A stretch of 64,000 nt of DNA from Nostoc calcicola FACHB-3891 (GCF_014697355.1 NZ_JACJRQ010000001.1:186001-250000), one strand, 5' to 3'. Shown: positions 18,982-28,902, counted from the first letter of the stretch. Notes: generated by a model not told the origin, from the sequence alone. A program made the numbers and translations.

Positions 18982-21900
18982 CTAAACAATGGCTAAATCT
19001 GTTAAGTTACCGCTAAAGCCAGTTATCTCTATGAGCGCATCATTTTGAACGGAAAAGCCTGCTACTCCATCATTAAGAGCCAAGAAAGTACGACCGTTTC
19101 GACTAAAGGTTGCACCTTGGTTAGCTTTGAAGCTTTCTGAATTTAGAAGTTTTTGGATCTGGCTTTGAGTGAAACTGACAACAGCACCAAGTTGAGCAAT
19201 TTGCGAACTGGCAATTGGTGTAGGTGCATCAATGAGATCGATACCGATTGTCAGATCGCTAATGCGATCGACTTTATTGAATAAAGAATCGCTCAGAGCG
19301 GTAAAGATAAAAGTATCAGCGCCACTTCCACCTATCAACAAATCCATTCCAGCTCCACCTTGAAGTAGATCGTTGCCAGCCAACCCTTTGAGAGTATTAT
19401 TTTGATCGTTGCCAGTCAAAGTGTCGTCAAAATTAGAGCCAGTAACTCTTTCAACACTTAGGATAATATCTCCTTCAGCCTCGCCACCACTACCAGTATT
19501 ATTAACCAAGTCAACTGCAACTCCAGCATTTGAGGTTTCATACCATACATAGTCAAAGCCATCACCCCCGATCATTAAATCTTCTCCAGCACTACCATGA
19601 AGATAATCATCGCCACTTCCACCACTGAGGATGTCATTTTGGTTGCCTCCCCTCAAACCCTTATCGTCTCCTAGATTGCCATCTAGAAAACTTTCCCTAT
19701 CTGACAGAGTACGGAGAACATCTTGATCCTCTCGACCAAAAATAGGATTTCGTAGTGCATCTAAATACTTACTCAAATCACTACCTAGCGCAGTCTTAAG
19801 ACTATTATCGTATTCACTTTCGCTGAGATTAAAACGGTCATTGTGTGCGTCTAATACGCCAATAGCATAGCTCCAGTAGCGTATGGCATCAGTGTCTGCT
19901 TCTGGTAGATTATTTTGGATCTGTTCTAAGAGATCGCCGAGACTAGCCTGAGTTTCTAACGATTGACTGCTAATGTTATAGCTAGATTCAGAAAATATAT
20001 CTCTCATAAAGCTTTGGGCAGCTAATAGGCTGATAAAACTATTACTAATATCAGCCCAAGATTGACGCAAACCCAAAGTGTGTCCTAATCGAGTGATTTC
20101 AAAGTCTATTGGTTGCTGCAAGAACTTTTCTAGGAAAGCATGTTTGCGGGCATCGAAGAATTGGCTTCGACTGTTTGGATCTATATCTTCGACTCCTGCC
20201 CATTTGAAAAGTAAATCCTCGACTTGACCGTATACTTGTTCGAGATTCCGATCGTCTAGCTGCACTAACTCGCGCATTTCGGCTAGTAAGTCTTTGTCGA
20301 GACTCATCGCAATATTAAGATTGGGGAGTTGACCAAAACCTCGGAGATTGGGTAAAAACTGCGTTTCTGCTTTTAGTTCAACGGGTTGATCGTAGATAGT
20401 ATTTACGAGACTTACTTCAAGTGCTATGGCTGCTATTTCACTCTGGCTACCATTGTTGAAAGTAAAGTTACCTGTGGAAAGAATGGAATTCCCAGGCTCC
20501 AAATCAGTACGGTCTAAGCTGATGGATTGGATTTCCCATTCAGCAAGAGTTCGCAGTTCTCCCGCATTGGTAAAACCATCTTCATTTCTGTCGATCCAGA
20601 TTCGGAGATCGTTGAATTGAGAATCGTTAGCATCAATGAGGTTATCCGAATTAGTGTCTAAAGTTGCCAAATCGTCAAAACCATTGGTTGAATTATCGCC
20701 GAATAATTCGGAGATGTCGTTAATTTGACCGTCATTATTGGCATCCAATACTAGTAAGCCATCATCGGCACTAACCCAGCTTGTGTATTCTCTGAAACCA
20801 TTGGAGTTAGTGTCGAAAAAGGTTCTTGACTGTCCGAGCGATATTAGTTCAACTCCATCGCCGTCTAAATCTAGTACTAGTGGGTCAGTTTGTTCTGGGG
20901 GTACGGGGGGTATGGGGGGTATGGGGGGTACGGGAGGTATAGGGGGTACGGGAGGTATAGGGGGTATGGGGGGTACGGGGGGATCTGAATTACCTATTGG
21001 AGTTGGTATTACCACAAGTATAATAATTACAATTACAATCACCTGCCACCACTCCCCATTTGGATCTACAAAAGTTGCAGGGTTATTTAACCCATACTGA
21101 TATAAGTTTGTATCTCCTCCATTTAATCCAAGGGGGTCAGTTGCCGTAAATCTTCCTGTAATTGGGTCATATTGCCTCGCTCTCATGAAGTTTAGTCCAC
21201 TAGAGTCATTCATGACCCCTAATTCACCCACAAATTGAAATGGGTTATTCACCCCTTCAACCGAGTTGAGAATTCCACCAAAAGGTTCATAAGCATACTT
21301 GTTAACATAATTTCCCGAATCATCAGTCAACCCATTAACTGAACCAATTGCATCTGTATCAAAGTACGCAGCACCGTTACTATCAAATCTGCCTACTAAC
21401 CCTAATCCATGAGCATAATTAGCTGTCAATACACCATTAGCGTTGTATTCGCCAACGACATTATCTAGTTCAATGACAACACCGCCCGATTCAAAGGAGC
21501 TCAAAGGATCGATTAAATACTCAGTCCTGACTCCATCTTTAATGACCGCAGTCCGATTGCCCAAGGGATCATATTCATACTGCCAAACACCATCCGGGGT
21601 TTCAGTCCGAATGATGCGATTTTCATCATTGTAGGTATATTTATAGATATCACTGCCATCTACAACCTGAATTAAATTACCATCTGCATCGTAGGTATAT
21701 TCAGCATCTCCTACATTTAAATATTGGTTGAGATTGTTGGTAGTATAGTCAATTATCTCCCCGTTAATAATCGTCTGTACTCGGTTCCTGGCACTGTCAT
21801 AGACATACTGTAAATTTTGATCTGCAATATTTGGATTGGTCGAATCAAACTGTGCTTGAGTTAACTGACCTGTTGCATCATAGGAATAAGTCCAACTACC

Positions 21901-22863
21901 ATCATTATTTACTTCACCTATCCTTCTTCCTGAAGCGTCATAGGTATAGCTAAATGAAGAGTTGATTACATTCTCTGAAGCATAATTAGTAATTTTTGTG
22001 AGTTGCCCAGCTAGATCGTAGTTGTAAGTGGTAAAAGTGCCATTGCCATTGGTTTCCTTAACCAAATTACCCGCAGCATCATATTCATAAGCAACTAATA
22101 TTGCATCCGTGCCATCGGTTAAACCAGTGAGTCGTCCCTCAGAGTCATAGCTGTAGTTAGTTTCAAATCCATTTTGGTCTACCATGCTGGCTCTTCGCCC
22201 TTGTGCATCGTAGGTGTAAGCAAGATATCTGTCGTCAGGATAGGTAATCTTTGTTACTTGATTGTCAGCATTATAGATTAAATTTGCGATCCCACCATTG
22301 ACATCTTTTATTGATGTTAGGTTACTGCGGCGATCGTAGGTATATTCTTCAAACGTACCATCGTCAAAAGCTTTCTTGATTAATCTTCCCCGTCGATCGT
22401 AGCTATACTCAAATGTATCCCCACTGCGCTCTGTTTTCTGGATAACCTGCCCAGATTCATCGTAAACATAGTTTTCTGAAGTACCATCGATGTATGCTAT
22501 CTTTGTAACGTTTCCTCGTTCGTCGTAAGTAAAAGTTAAAGGATTCCCCCGTGCATCTGTAACTACTGTTGGTGAGTCAGAATTTTCGCCATAGGTATAA
22601 CTTACAGTTTGATTGAGAGGATTTGTCTGAGTTAAAAGTCGATTTTCACCATCATAAGTAAATTGACTAATGGTATTACCTGGAGCGGTAATTTGGCTAA
22701 CATTGCCGTTGGCATCATAAGTCAAACTAATAACTCGGTTTAAAGGATCGGTTAACTGAAGCAATGACCCATCATCTGTGAATTTATATTCAGTTGTTGC
22801 TCCATTAGCATCAGTTACGCCGATAGTACCGGGAACAGAATAGTTATAAGTAGTAGAAGCCAT
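18982..22863 (-). CDS. RHS/YD-repeat protein fused to RTX repeats and a bluetail C-terminal domain
   Basis: 1293 residues. About 1-500 are YD repeats (for example 'YDANGNVSQI', 'YDERGNVTKI'). An RHS core follows near 505-605 (MRARQYDPITGRFTATDPLG). A Pro-rich linker of PPIPPVPP units (about 626-658) leads to 'LDLDGDGVELIS' and further Ca-binding-like D-x-N-x-D-G motifs, a helical region, RTX nonapeptides (GGSGDDYLHG, GGAGMDLLIGG) at about 1065-1195, and a bluetail-type tail ending ITGFSGNLTDLAIV. Bluetail and RTX regions fit type I secretion to the cell surface. There is no N-terminal signal. GAGGAA before ATG supports the start. It is boxed in by two MITEs and has no visible immunity gene. 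Confidence 0.88.
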   Translation of the reverse strand: MASTTYNYSVPGTIGVTDANGATTEYKFTDDGSLLQLTDPLNRVISLTYDANGNVSQITAPGNTISQFTYDGENRLLTQTNPLNQTVSYTYGENSDSPTVVTDARGNPLTFTYDERGNVTKIAYIDGTSENYVYDESGQVIQKTERSGDTFEYSYDRRGRLIKKAFDDGTFEEYTYDRRSNLTSIKDVNGGIANLIYNADNQVTKITYPDDRYLAYTYDAQGRRASMVDQNGFETNYSYDSEGRLTGLTDGTDAILVAYEYDAAGNLVKETNGNGTFTTYNYDLAGQLTKITNYASENVINSSFSYTYDASGRRIGEVNNDGSWTYSYDATGQLTQAQFDSTNPNIADQNLQYVYDSARNRVQTIINGEIIDYTTNNLNQYLNVGDAEYTYDADGNLIQVVDGSDIYKYTYNDENRIIRTETPDGVWQYEYDPLGNRTAVIKDGVRTEYLIDPLSSFESGGVVIELDNVVGEYNANGVLTANYAHGLGLVGRFDSNGAAYFDTDAIGSVNGLTDDSGNYVNKYAYEPFGGILNSVEGVNNPFQFVGELGVMNDSSGLNFMRARQYDPITGRFTATDPLGLNGGDTNLYQYGLNNPATFVDPNGEWWQVIVIVIIILVVIPTPIGNSDPPVPPIPPIPPVPPIPPVPPIPPIPPVPPEQTDPLVLDLDGDGVELISLGQSRTFFDTNSNGFREYTSWVSADDGLLVLDANNDGQINDISELFGDNSTNGFDDLATLDTNSDNLIDANDSQFNDLRIWIDRNEDGFTNAGELRTLAEWEIQSISLDRTDLEPGNSILSTGNFTFNNGSQSEIAAIALEVSLVNTIYDQPVELKAETQFLPNLRGFGQLPNLNIAMSLDKDLLAEMRELVQLDDRNLEQVYGQVEDLLFKWAGVEDIDPNSRSQFFDARKHAFLEKFLQQPIDFEITRLGHTLGLRQSWADISNSFISLLAAQSFMRDIFSESSYNISSQSLETQASLGDLLEQIQNNLPEADTDAIRYWSYAIGVLDAHNDRFNLSESEYDNSLKTALGSDLSKYLDALRNPIFGREDQDVLRTLSDRESFLDGNLGDDKGLRGGNQNDILSGGSGDDYLHGSAGEDLMIGGDGFDYVWYETSNAGVAVDLVNNTGSGGEAEGDIILSVERVTGSNFDDTLTGNDQNNTLKGLAGNDLLQGGAGMDLLIGGSGADTFIFTALSDSLFNKVDRISDLTIGIDLIDAPTPIASSQIAQLGAVVSFTQSQIQKLLNSESFKANQGATFSRNGRTFLALNDGVAGFSVQNDALIEITGFSGNLTDLAIV

Positions 22864-22884
22864 AATTTCCTCAATTGCCTTTAA

Positions 22885-23059
22885 GAGGGTGTTTGAAAAG
22901 TATTAGGACGACTACAAGTCGCTACTACACAAGCAAAGTCCACCTCCCTGGACTAATGCAAAATCAAGGGATTGCTAACCCAGGTTAGTGGGTTTTGTCT
23001 GTGTCGCAGCGACTTATAGTCACCCAGTGAGTAATAAATTAGACTTTTCAAACACCCTC
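22885..23059. mobile_element. MITE-like element B, 3-bp TAA target duplication
   Basis: 175 bp with perfect 17-bp terminal inverted repeats (GAGGGTGTTTGAAAAGT), one base different from element A. It is flanked by TAA (22882-22884 and 23060-23062), again a TNA duplication. It starts 21 bp upstream of the RHS start codon. The interior contains ACTACAAGTCGC/GCGACTTATAGT inverted pieces. A solo, slightly shortened copy of the terminus (GAGTGTTTGAAAAGT) follows at 23065-23079. Confidence 0.85.
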
Positions 23060-23064
23060 TAACA

Positions 23065-24027
23065 GAGTGTTTGAAAAGTCCAGTGAGACGTAAAAAAGCT
23101 CACTAAGTATAAAGGAAATACAGTTTATTTCAGCCCAAAATCCTTGGTAGAGACGCTAAATTTAGCGCCTCTACAGGTCAAAAATCAGTACCGAAAATCC
23201 TTAACTGAACCATATTCAGGTATAAAAAACTATTTATCACTATTTCTAATTCGTTTAAACTGATTTACGCAATCTTAAATATGTTGATTTTTGTAAAATC
23301 TTATACATCAATAAAATGACATTATATTAACTTTATTCTTCGTCTGAATGTATTTCGTTTACTGATTAAAAATTCGACATCTTCTTAAATTTCGTTTGTT
23401 TATTGATGAAAACGCATGTCATTCTTGTGAAGAACGCATGTCATTGTTATGTCAGTAACCATTTTGTAATATTGACTTGTATTGAAGAATATATAAGCTA
23501 ATTTTATTGTTTAAGTTGAAGACATCTTCGCATAAGTAACAATCAAGTTCATACAAGCTTCATATTATGCTCTTAATTGTGGAGAAGCTGCTCTGACTTT
23601 TCATGGGATCTGGAAAACGCCATTTTGAGCTTTTTTCAAACCCTGATTTTCACTTAACTATTTTCATTAACTTAAAACTATTGAGAACTAACCTGTGGAA
23701 AAAGTCACGTTGTTTCACGGTTTGAGGACTTCCCGTGAAAAGTCGGAGAAGCTGCTGATTAACTGGATAAGCAAGTTTTAAGCATCAATTTTTGTGTGTT
23801 TCTCTAGTCTTAGGGTGTATTGGCAGTAAACTCAGCGTATAGATAAGGTAGCGAGCGACTTATTCATAAGACATCTCCGAAAAGGAATGTAGAGACGCGG
23901 AATTTATCTTATCTACAAGGGTTTGAGGTTACGCATATTTAATTTCTGGACATGTATAATGTATAAGTTCTGTGATTTATCTCAGGAATTTAGCTGAATA
24001 AGTGCTAATCATCCAGTATAGTTTTGC
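23065..24027. other. Long spacer upstream of the SLH protein gene
   Basis: About 960 bp with no gene I can support. It holds a solo MITE terminus (23065-23079), a near-perfect palindrome GTAGAGACGCTAAA / TTTAGCGCCTCTAC (23147-23174, one mismatch), a short direct repeat of CGCATGTCATT (about 23411 and 23435), and another GTAGAGACGCGG fragment near 23890. It presumably carries the promoter of the downstream gene. Confidence 0.5.
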
Positions 24028-25803
24028 ATGGGTTTTACAGCAGCTTACAAGACTGCTAACTTTAACCTTGTTCGACATACCGTAATTCAGCACATCACAG
24101 ACTTAAAAATGAAATATCGGGGTTTTCACACTTCTGGAGCGAAAAACTTTCGCCTTCTTTCTAGCAATCATCTCAAATATACTGTACGGATGGCAGCGGG
24201 ACTAACGGCTTTCTTAGTTGTTTCTGGTGGGTCAATAGTATTACCTGGCGAGGTAAATGCTGGTGCTACTCACTCAAAAGAAATCGCTCCAACTCTCACA
24301 GCACAAGTTCCCACCACTGCAACAGTAATTTACGTTAATCCCGCAAGTGGTGCAGATACCGCTGGTGCTGGTGCAACAGCCAATGCACCTTACAAAAGCA
24401 TAAGTTTCGCTCTAAGTCAAGCCCAATCAGGGACAGTAATTCAACTCGCACCTGGGAACTATAGCCAAGAAAGTGGAGAAACCTTTCCCATCTTGTTGAA
24501 ACCAGGGGTGACACTGCGGGGTGATGAATCTACTAGAGGTCAGGCGATATTAATTTCAGGTGGAGGTTTCTACACTAGTCGCACCTTTGCCAGACAGGAC
24601 ATTACCATCCTTGCCGACCAAAATACGACTATTACGGGCGTTACTGTCACCAACCCAAATAGCCGGGGTACGGCTGTGTGGGTAGAGTCAACGAATCCCA
24701 TCATCAAAAACAATACTTTTACTAACAGCATCAGAGAGGGTGTTTTTGTCACTGGTACAGGCAACCCCAAAATCGAAAGTAACATCTTTGTGCAGAATAA
24801 AGGCAATGGAGTCTCAGTTGCTAAATCTGCCCAAGGGGAAATTCGCGGTAACTTATTTCAGGATACTGGTTTTGGGATAGCGATCGGTGGCACTTCTACA
24901 CCCCTAGTTATAGAAAACCAAATCATCGAAAACCAAGACGGTCTTTTTATTTCAGAGTCAGCTAAGCCCGTATTGCGTAAGAATATCATTCAAAACAATA
25001 AGCGGGATGGTATAGTAGCCACTGTTAGTGCTTTACCTGACCTTGGTACCAATGAAAATCCTGGTGGCAATCTCATTCGTAATAACACTCGTTATGATGT
25101 AAACAACGCTACTAAGACTGGTACAATTCTCGCTGTTGGCAACGATATAGACCAAAAACGAATTTTTGGTTCTGTAGATTTTGTTGCCGCAGCTGTTGAC
25201 ATACCCCCTGGAGGGGCTGTCGCCTTTAAAGATGTGGCAGCAAATTACTGGGCAAAAGTCTACATCGAAGCTTTAGCTTCCCAAAATATTATTGCTGGGT
25301 TCCCTGATGGCACCTTTAAACCCAATGAACCTGTAACTCGCGCTCAATTTGCCACCATTATCACTAAAGCTTTGACACCACCAGTCAAACGCGCAGGTAT
25401 TCAGTTTAAGGATGTAGCAAGCAATTTCTGGGCTTACGCTGCAATTCAATCTGCTTACCAAAGCCAGTTTGTTTCTGGTTATCCTGATGGTACTTTTAAG
25501 CCACAGCAGCAAATTCCGAGAGTGCAGGCGTTAGTCGCTTTAGCCAATGGTTTGGGTTTAACTGCCAACAATCAGAATGTCCTTTCCTTTTACACCGATG
25601 CTGGCCAGATTCCTGATTATGCGATCGCTCCTGTTGCTGCTGCAACAGTACGACAACTAGTAATCAACTATCCCACAGCTAAACAACTCAATCCTAATCG
25701 TCAGGCAACTAGAGCCGAAATTGCTGCCTTTGTTTACCAAGCGCTCGTCAATGCTGGACGTGCCCAACCAATTCCTTCATCCTATTTGGTAACAGTTCAA
25801 TAA
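24028..25803 (+). CDS. Parallel beta-helix (DUF1565) surface protein with SLH domains
   Basis: 591 residues from 24028; ATG 24109 is an equally good start and I cannot decide from ribosome sites. A hydrophobic export segment (MAAGLTAFLVVSGGSIVL) ends near 80. DUF1565/right-handed beta-helix follows (YVNPASGADTAGAG, then repeated 'NPIIKNNTF', 'NPKIESNIF', 'KPVLRKNII' coils). The C-terminal part has SLH repeats: 'FKDVAANYWAKVYIEALASQNIIAGFPDGTFKPNEPVTRAQFA', a second with 'FVSGYPDGTFKP', and a degenerate third. It is probably exported and attached to peptidoglycan-linked polymer. Confidence 0.88.
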   Translation: MGFTAAYKTANFNLVRHTVIQHITDLKMKYRGFHTSGAKNFRLLSSNHLKYTVRMAAGLTAFLVVSGGSIVLPGEVNAGATHSKEIAPTLTAQVPTTATVIYVNPASGADTAGAGATANAPYKSISFALSQAQSGTVIQLAPGNYSQESGETFPILLKPGVTLRGDESTRGQAILISGGGFYTSRTFARQDITILADQNTTITGVTVTNPNSRGTAVWVESTNPIIKNNTFTNSIREGVFVTGTGNPKIESNIFVQNKGNGVSVAKSAQGEIRGNLFQDTGFGIAIGGTSTPLVIENQIIENQDGLFISESAKPVLRKNIIQNNKRDGIVATVSALPDLGTNENPGGNLIRNNTRYDVNNATKTGTILAVGNDIDQKRIFGSVDFVAAAVDIPPGGAVAFKDVAANYWAKVYIEALASQNIIAGFPDGTFKPNEPVTRAQFATIITKALTPPVKRAGIQFKDVASNFWAYAAIQSAYQSQFVSGYPDGTFKPQQQIPRVQALVALANGLGLTANNQNVLSFYTDAGQIPDYAIAPVAAATVRQLVINYPTAKQLNPNRQATRAEIAAFVYQALVNAGRAQPIPSSYLVTVQ

Positions 25804-25854
25804 AGAGTGCTGATTTTTGAGTACACACCAATCAAGGCTTAATTGATTAATTGA

Positions 25855-25889
25855 AAGCGCCAGACTAACAATTTATTAGTCTGGCGCTT
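25855..25889 (+). terminator. Strong hairpin after the SLH gene
   Basis: A perfect 14-bp stem (AAGCGCCAGACTAA / TTAGTCTGGCGCTT) with a 7-nt loop lies 52 bp after the stop codon. No long T-run follows, but position and stability suggest transcript termination. Confidence 0.65.
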
Positions 25890-26275
25890 CCAATATTGTG
25901 AGCTTTATTAAATTTCAGTGTCTTTATAGCGTTTCCTAGTCTGCTCAGGTACAAATCTCTGCGTACCTGGAGCGCTTTACTTTGCGTCCCTTTGCGTTTC
26001 AAAATATTATCTGTACCTCACGTAACTGGGAATCGCTATATATAAAAATTGGGGTCTTTAAATATAGTTGACCCCATTTGAATGTGATTGAGTTTATGGT
26101 CAGGGTCTTTATATTAGCTGACCCCGTTTCAACGATTTCCAGCTTCTCAGAAATTTTTGCTTTTTGAGATTTTGTAATATTTTTTTTATTTTTTCTTTCC
26201 TGATATATTAATTTTTTATCAAAACATTAATATATTCATAAAATATGAAGATCTCTAAAAAGAAAACCGCTTTCT
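25890..26275. other. Spacer with two imperfect copies of a GGGTCTTTA...GACCCC element
   Basis: No gene seen. Copies at 26051-26079 and 26103-26129 each have GGGGTC-like and GACCCC-like ends, so each can fold back on itself, and they form a direct repeat with about 50-bp spacing. Confidence 0.5.
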
Positions 26276-26569
26276 TCACGAATTGGCATTTTTACCGGAT
26301 TTACGGCTTTCTTGCCGGCGTTGTTCCCAGCGCCAGAGAAACACCATCAGGGTAACGATTCCTATTTGCAGAGCCAAATTAGGCAAAGCGCTGTCAACAT
26401 CGCGTCCAGCAAGCACTCTGAAAAAAAAGATGAATGCCCCAATTAAGCCAGAAGCACCAAAAGCAATATAGATAAATTGTCGTAAGCCGCGATAAGGGGC
26501 TGCCACTTCTGCTTTGAGACGGGCATATTGTTCGGGGTTGAGGCGATTTTTGGGATTTGGATTTACCAT
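26276..26569 (-). CDS. DUF3493 membrane protein (Rep27/LPA1-like)
   Basis: 97 residues. Typical opening 'KNRLNPEQYARLKAEVAAPYRGLRQFIYIAFGASG', then two membrane segments (about 31-51 and 65-80). The family is found in cyanobacteria and, as part of Rep27/LPA1, in chloroplasts, where it assists photosystem II assembly or repair; that role is only inferred here. The C-terminus is basic (RWEQRRQESRKSGKNANS). Confidence 0.82.
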   Translation of the reverse strand: MVNPNPKNRLNPEQYARLKAEVAAPYRGLRQFIYIAFGASGLIGAFIFFFRVLAGRDVDSALPNLALQIGIVTLMVFLWRWEQRRQESRKSGKNANS

Positions 26570-26602
26570 AAGTAAATTATGCTATACTCTTAGATTGTGT
26601 AC

Positions 26603-26674
26603 GCCGATGTGGCTCAGTGGTAGAGCAGCTGATTCGTAATCAGCAGGCCGTGGGTTCAAATCCCATCATCGGCT
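26603..26674 (+). tRNA. tRNA-Thr (CGU anticodon)
   Basis: Acceptor stem GCCGATG pairs with CATCGGC; D-arm GCTC...GAGC; anticodon stem GCTGA/TCAGC around loop TTCGTAA (anticodon CGT, threonine); T-arm GTGGG-TTCAAAT-CCCAT. 72 nt with discriminator T; CCA is not encoded. Confidence 0.97.
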
Positions 26675-26848
26675 TTGATAAAAGTATTGCTCAATACTAA
26701 AGTTTGACATAAATCATCTACAGTGATTAATTATCTGTCGTCGCTGACAAATTATTGTTATCAAACTTAGTAATTCGCTTCCGTATGTATTGGTGACAAA
26801 TTATTGTCATCTAACAACCCCTACTCCCATTTTCAAAGCAGAGGTGGA

Positions 26849-27286
26849 TTATTGCAGCAATGGAGTTGTGCCATTACCGTTAGTTGAGGCATTGGCAATT
26901 GCAGCTTGAGTAGGTTGAGTAGTAAGAACCGCTACAACTGGAGTAACTTTTGGACTAGATTGTTTACTTCGTTTTCGATTGGAGCCGCCAGCCTTGGAAT
27001 ACTCTATACTGTTTCTGCCGTAGACAGTTGCAACTCCACTTAGCATTCGTTCAGACATTTCGGAAAGAGCTTTATCCATCTGGGTTACTGTTTTACGCGA
27101 TTCTTCCAGATTGGAAACCAGCGTATTATTAGCTTCTAGCACAGCACGGGTAGTGTTGATTAAGTGGTTGTAAGCTTCAATGGTTAACCCATGTCCTAAA
27201 TCCAGATTTTCATCAATAGATTTAAGCAAGGCGAGACGAAGTTGGGCTTTGTCAATAGCAGCAGATCCACGAGTTTTTAAAGACAT
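26849..27286 (-). CDS. Conserved hypothetical protein
   Basis: 145 residues. The N-terminal two thirds are helical (QLRLALLKSIDENLDLGHG ... SEMSERMLSGVATVYG), the C-terminal third is Ser/Thr/Pro/Ala-rich and probably disordered after a basic patch (NRKRSKQSS). No family recognised. It stands alone, between the tRNA and a 21-bp tandem repeat. Confidence 0.6.
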   Translation of the reverse strand: MSLKTRGSAAIDKAQLRLALLKSIDENLDLGHGLTIEAYNHLINTTRAVLEANNTLVSNLEESRKTVTQMDKALSEMSERMLSGVATVYGRNSIEYSKAGGSNRKRSKQSSPKVTPVVAVLTTQPTQAAIANASTNGNGTTPLLQ

Positions 27287-27480
27287 AGCACATCCTTTTT
27301 TAATAATTCCTTTTTCAACATAATGGACTATCCTTTTGCCTGAGATGGGTAGTTTTGTGGATTTATTTTATTAAAATTTCAATGAAATAATTACGAGTTT
27401 GCCTGTGTTTTTACTCATTTTTCATATCGATTTGTTGTTTGAGAATAAGTACAATCAGCAATGGTAATCACAAAATCAAT

Positions 27481-27780
27481 AAATGCGTACCCCGAAATAG
27501 CAAATGCGAACCCCGAAATAGCAATTGCGATCGCCAAAATAGCAAATGCCAACCCCGAAATAACAATTGCGAACCCCAAAATAGCAAATGCGAACCCCGA
27601 AATAACAATTGCGAACCCCGAAATAACAAATGCGAACCCCGAAATAACAAATGCGTACCCCGAAATAGCAAATGCGTACCCCGAAACAGCAAATGCGTAC
27701 CCCGAAATAACAAATGCGATCGCCAAATCTATAAATGCATACGCGGAAATAACAAATGCGATCGGCAAATCGATAAATGC
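27481..27780. repeat. 21-bp tandem repeat, 14 units
   Basis: Fourteen consecutive 21-bp units (27481-27774) plus a partial one, consensus close to AAATGCGAACCCCGAAATAAC. Variable columns are mainly 3, 8 and 20. Because 21 is a multiple of three, several frames on both strands stay open. The + strand frame from 27461 would give NAxPEIx heptapeptides, but differences between units do not favour third codon positions, so coding is unproven. Confidence 0.9.
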
Positions 27781-27965
27781 GTTACCGTAGCCCGCACTTC
27801 TTTACGAGGGGCTGCGCGTAGCTTGCTTCCCCGTAAGGGTAGGACATGGTTCGACTCCGCTCACCAGCCGCTCAGTGACTACCGCAGGCATAGCTAGATT
27901 AACTTTTGATTATGAAAGTAAAATGAAATTATCAAAATGAAATTATCCTCCACCTGAGCTACATC

Positions 27966-28307
27966 ATGGTTGTCCCAGAACTCGAACAACAACTCCTTCA
28001 GCTTTCACCTGACGATAAATTGTATATTATCCAACTCCTGGCACAAAGCCTGACTACAGACAATAACAACACCCAATCAGTGCAAATAAGCAAAATCTCA
28101 GAATTATTCCGTCAATCCCCCGTGGCTAAATTACCCGAAGAATTTGACGTTACTCGATTACTAAAAACCCTCATTGAGTCCCTAGAACTAGCAACTCCAA
28201 CCGAAATAACAGAATATCCCCTGCCTCAATTTTATGGATGTATCCAAGATGAAACCTTCTTCCGTCATCCCCAAGGACAACAACCAGAACGCGAACCAAT
28301 CCTGTGA
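27966..28307 (+). CDS. VapB-like antitoxin
   Basis: 113 residues. N-terminus has the 'LEQQLLQLSPDDKLYIIQLLAQSL' helix pattern common in cyanobacterial antitoxins of PIN toxins. The tail 'FYGCIQDETFFRHPQGQQPEREPIL' is a typical toxin-binding end. The stop overlaps the toxin start by 4 bp (GTGA). Its middle (residues 50-80) is longer than in minimal VapB proteins. No ribbon-helix-helix motif is obvious, so the DNA-binding type is uncertain. Confidence 0.75.
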   Translation: MVVPELEQQLLQLSPDDKLYIIQLLAQSLTTDNNNTQSVQISKISELFRQSPVAKLPEEFDVTRLLKTLIESLELATPTEITEYPLPQFYGCIQDETFFRHPQGQQPEREPIL

Positions 28308-28705
28308 AATTCCTGCTCGATACTAACACCTGCATTATTTATATGCGGGGTAAAAATTCCACTTTAAAACAGAAACTAGAATCTACTGCTACTAAAGATA
28401 TTGCTGTTTGCTCAATCGTCAAAGCTGAACTATTTTATGGCGCAATAAAAAGTGCCAACCCACAACGTAATCTTAGTTTACAACAACAATTTTTAGCTCA
28501 ATTTACATCACTACCTTTTGACGATTTAGCAGCAACAACGTTTGGAAAAATTCGCTCTCAACTAGAAGCATTAGGTACTCCCATTGGCGCTTATGACTTA
28601 CAAATTGCCGCCATCACCCTGACAAATAACTTAACCCTCATCACCCATAACACTAGAGAATTCCAACGCATTAATAACTTGTTGATTGAGGATTGGGAGA
28701 TATAG
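28304..28705 (+). CDS. vapC: VapC-type PIN domain toxin
   Basis: 133 residues with GTG start overlapping the antitoxin stop. PIN-domain acidic residues are visible: Asp in 'FLLDTNTCI', Glu in 'VKAELFYGA', Asp in 'GAYDLQIAA', and the late 'LITHNTREFQRI' motif. VapC proteins are Mg-dependent ribonucleases, often cutting tRNA; the target here is unknown. Confidence 0.88.
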   Translation: MKFLLDTNTCIIYMRGKNSTLKQKLESTATKDIAVCSIVKAELFYGAIKSANPQRNLSLQQQFLAQFTSLPFDDLAATTFGKIRSQLEALGTPIGAYDLQIAAITLTNNLTLITHNTREFQRINNLLIEDWEI

Positions 28706-28902
28706 CGATCGCACTATTTTATAGGAGTGATGTCTATCGCAAAATCAGTATATTGTCTGTTCACAAGTAAAAAACACTCATCCACGAGGTTCTTTCATTG
28801 TCAGAAACACGTCATTTGTGATGAAATTCTACACTTTTCTGTAATTTAGGGTGTTGGTGTTGAATTTTTCTTATGATCTAGTTGCTTATCACACCCTTAC
28901 CC

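Noticed and set aside
20738-21100. 120-codon Gly-rich plus frame
   Set aside because: Antisense of the Pro-rich linker in the RHS protein.
27481-27780. Possible CRISPR array
   Set aside because: Units are directly abutting 21-bp repeats with no unique spacers and no cas genes nearby.
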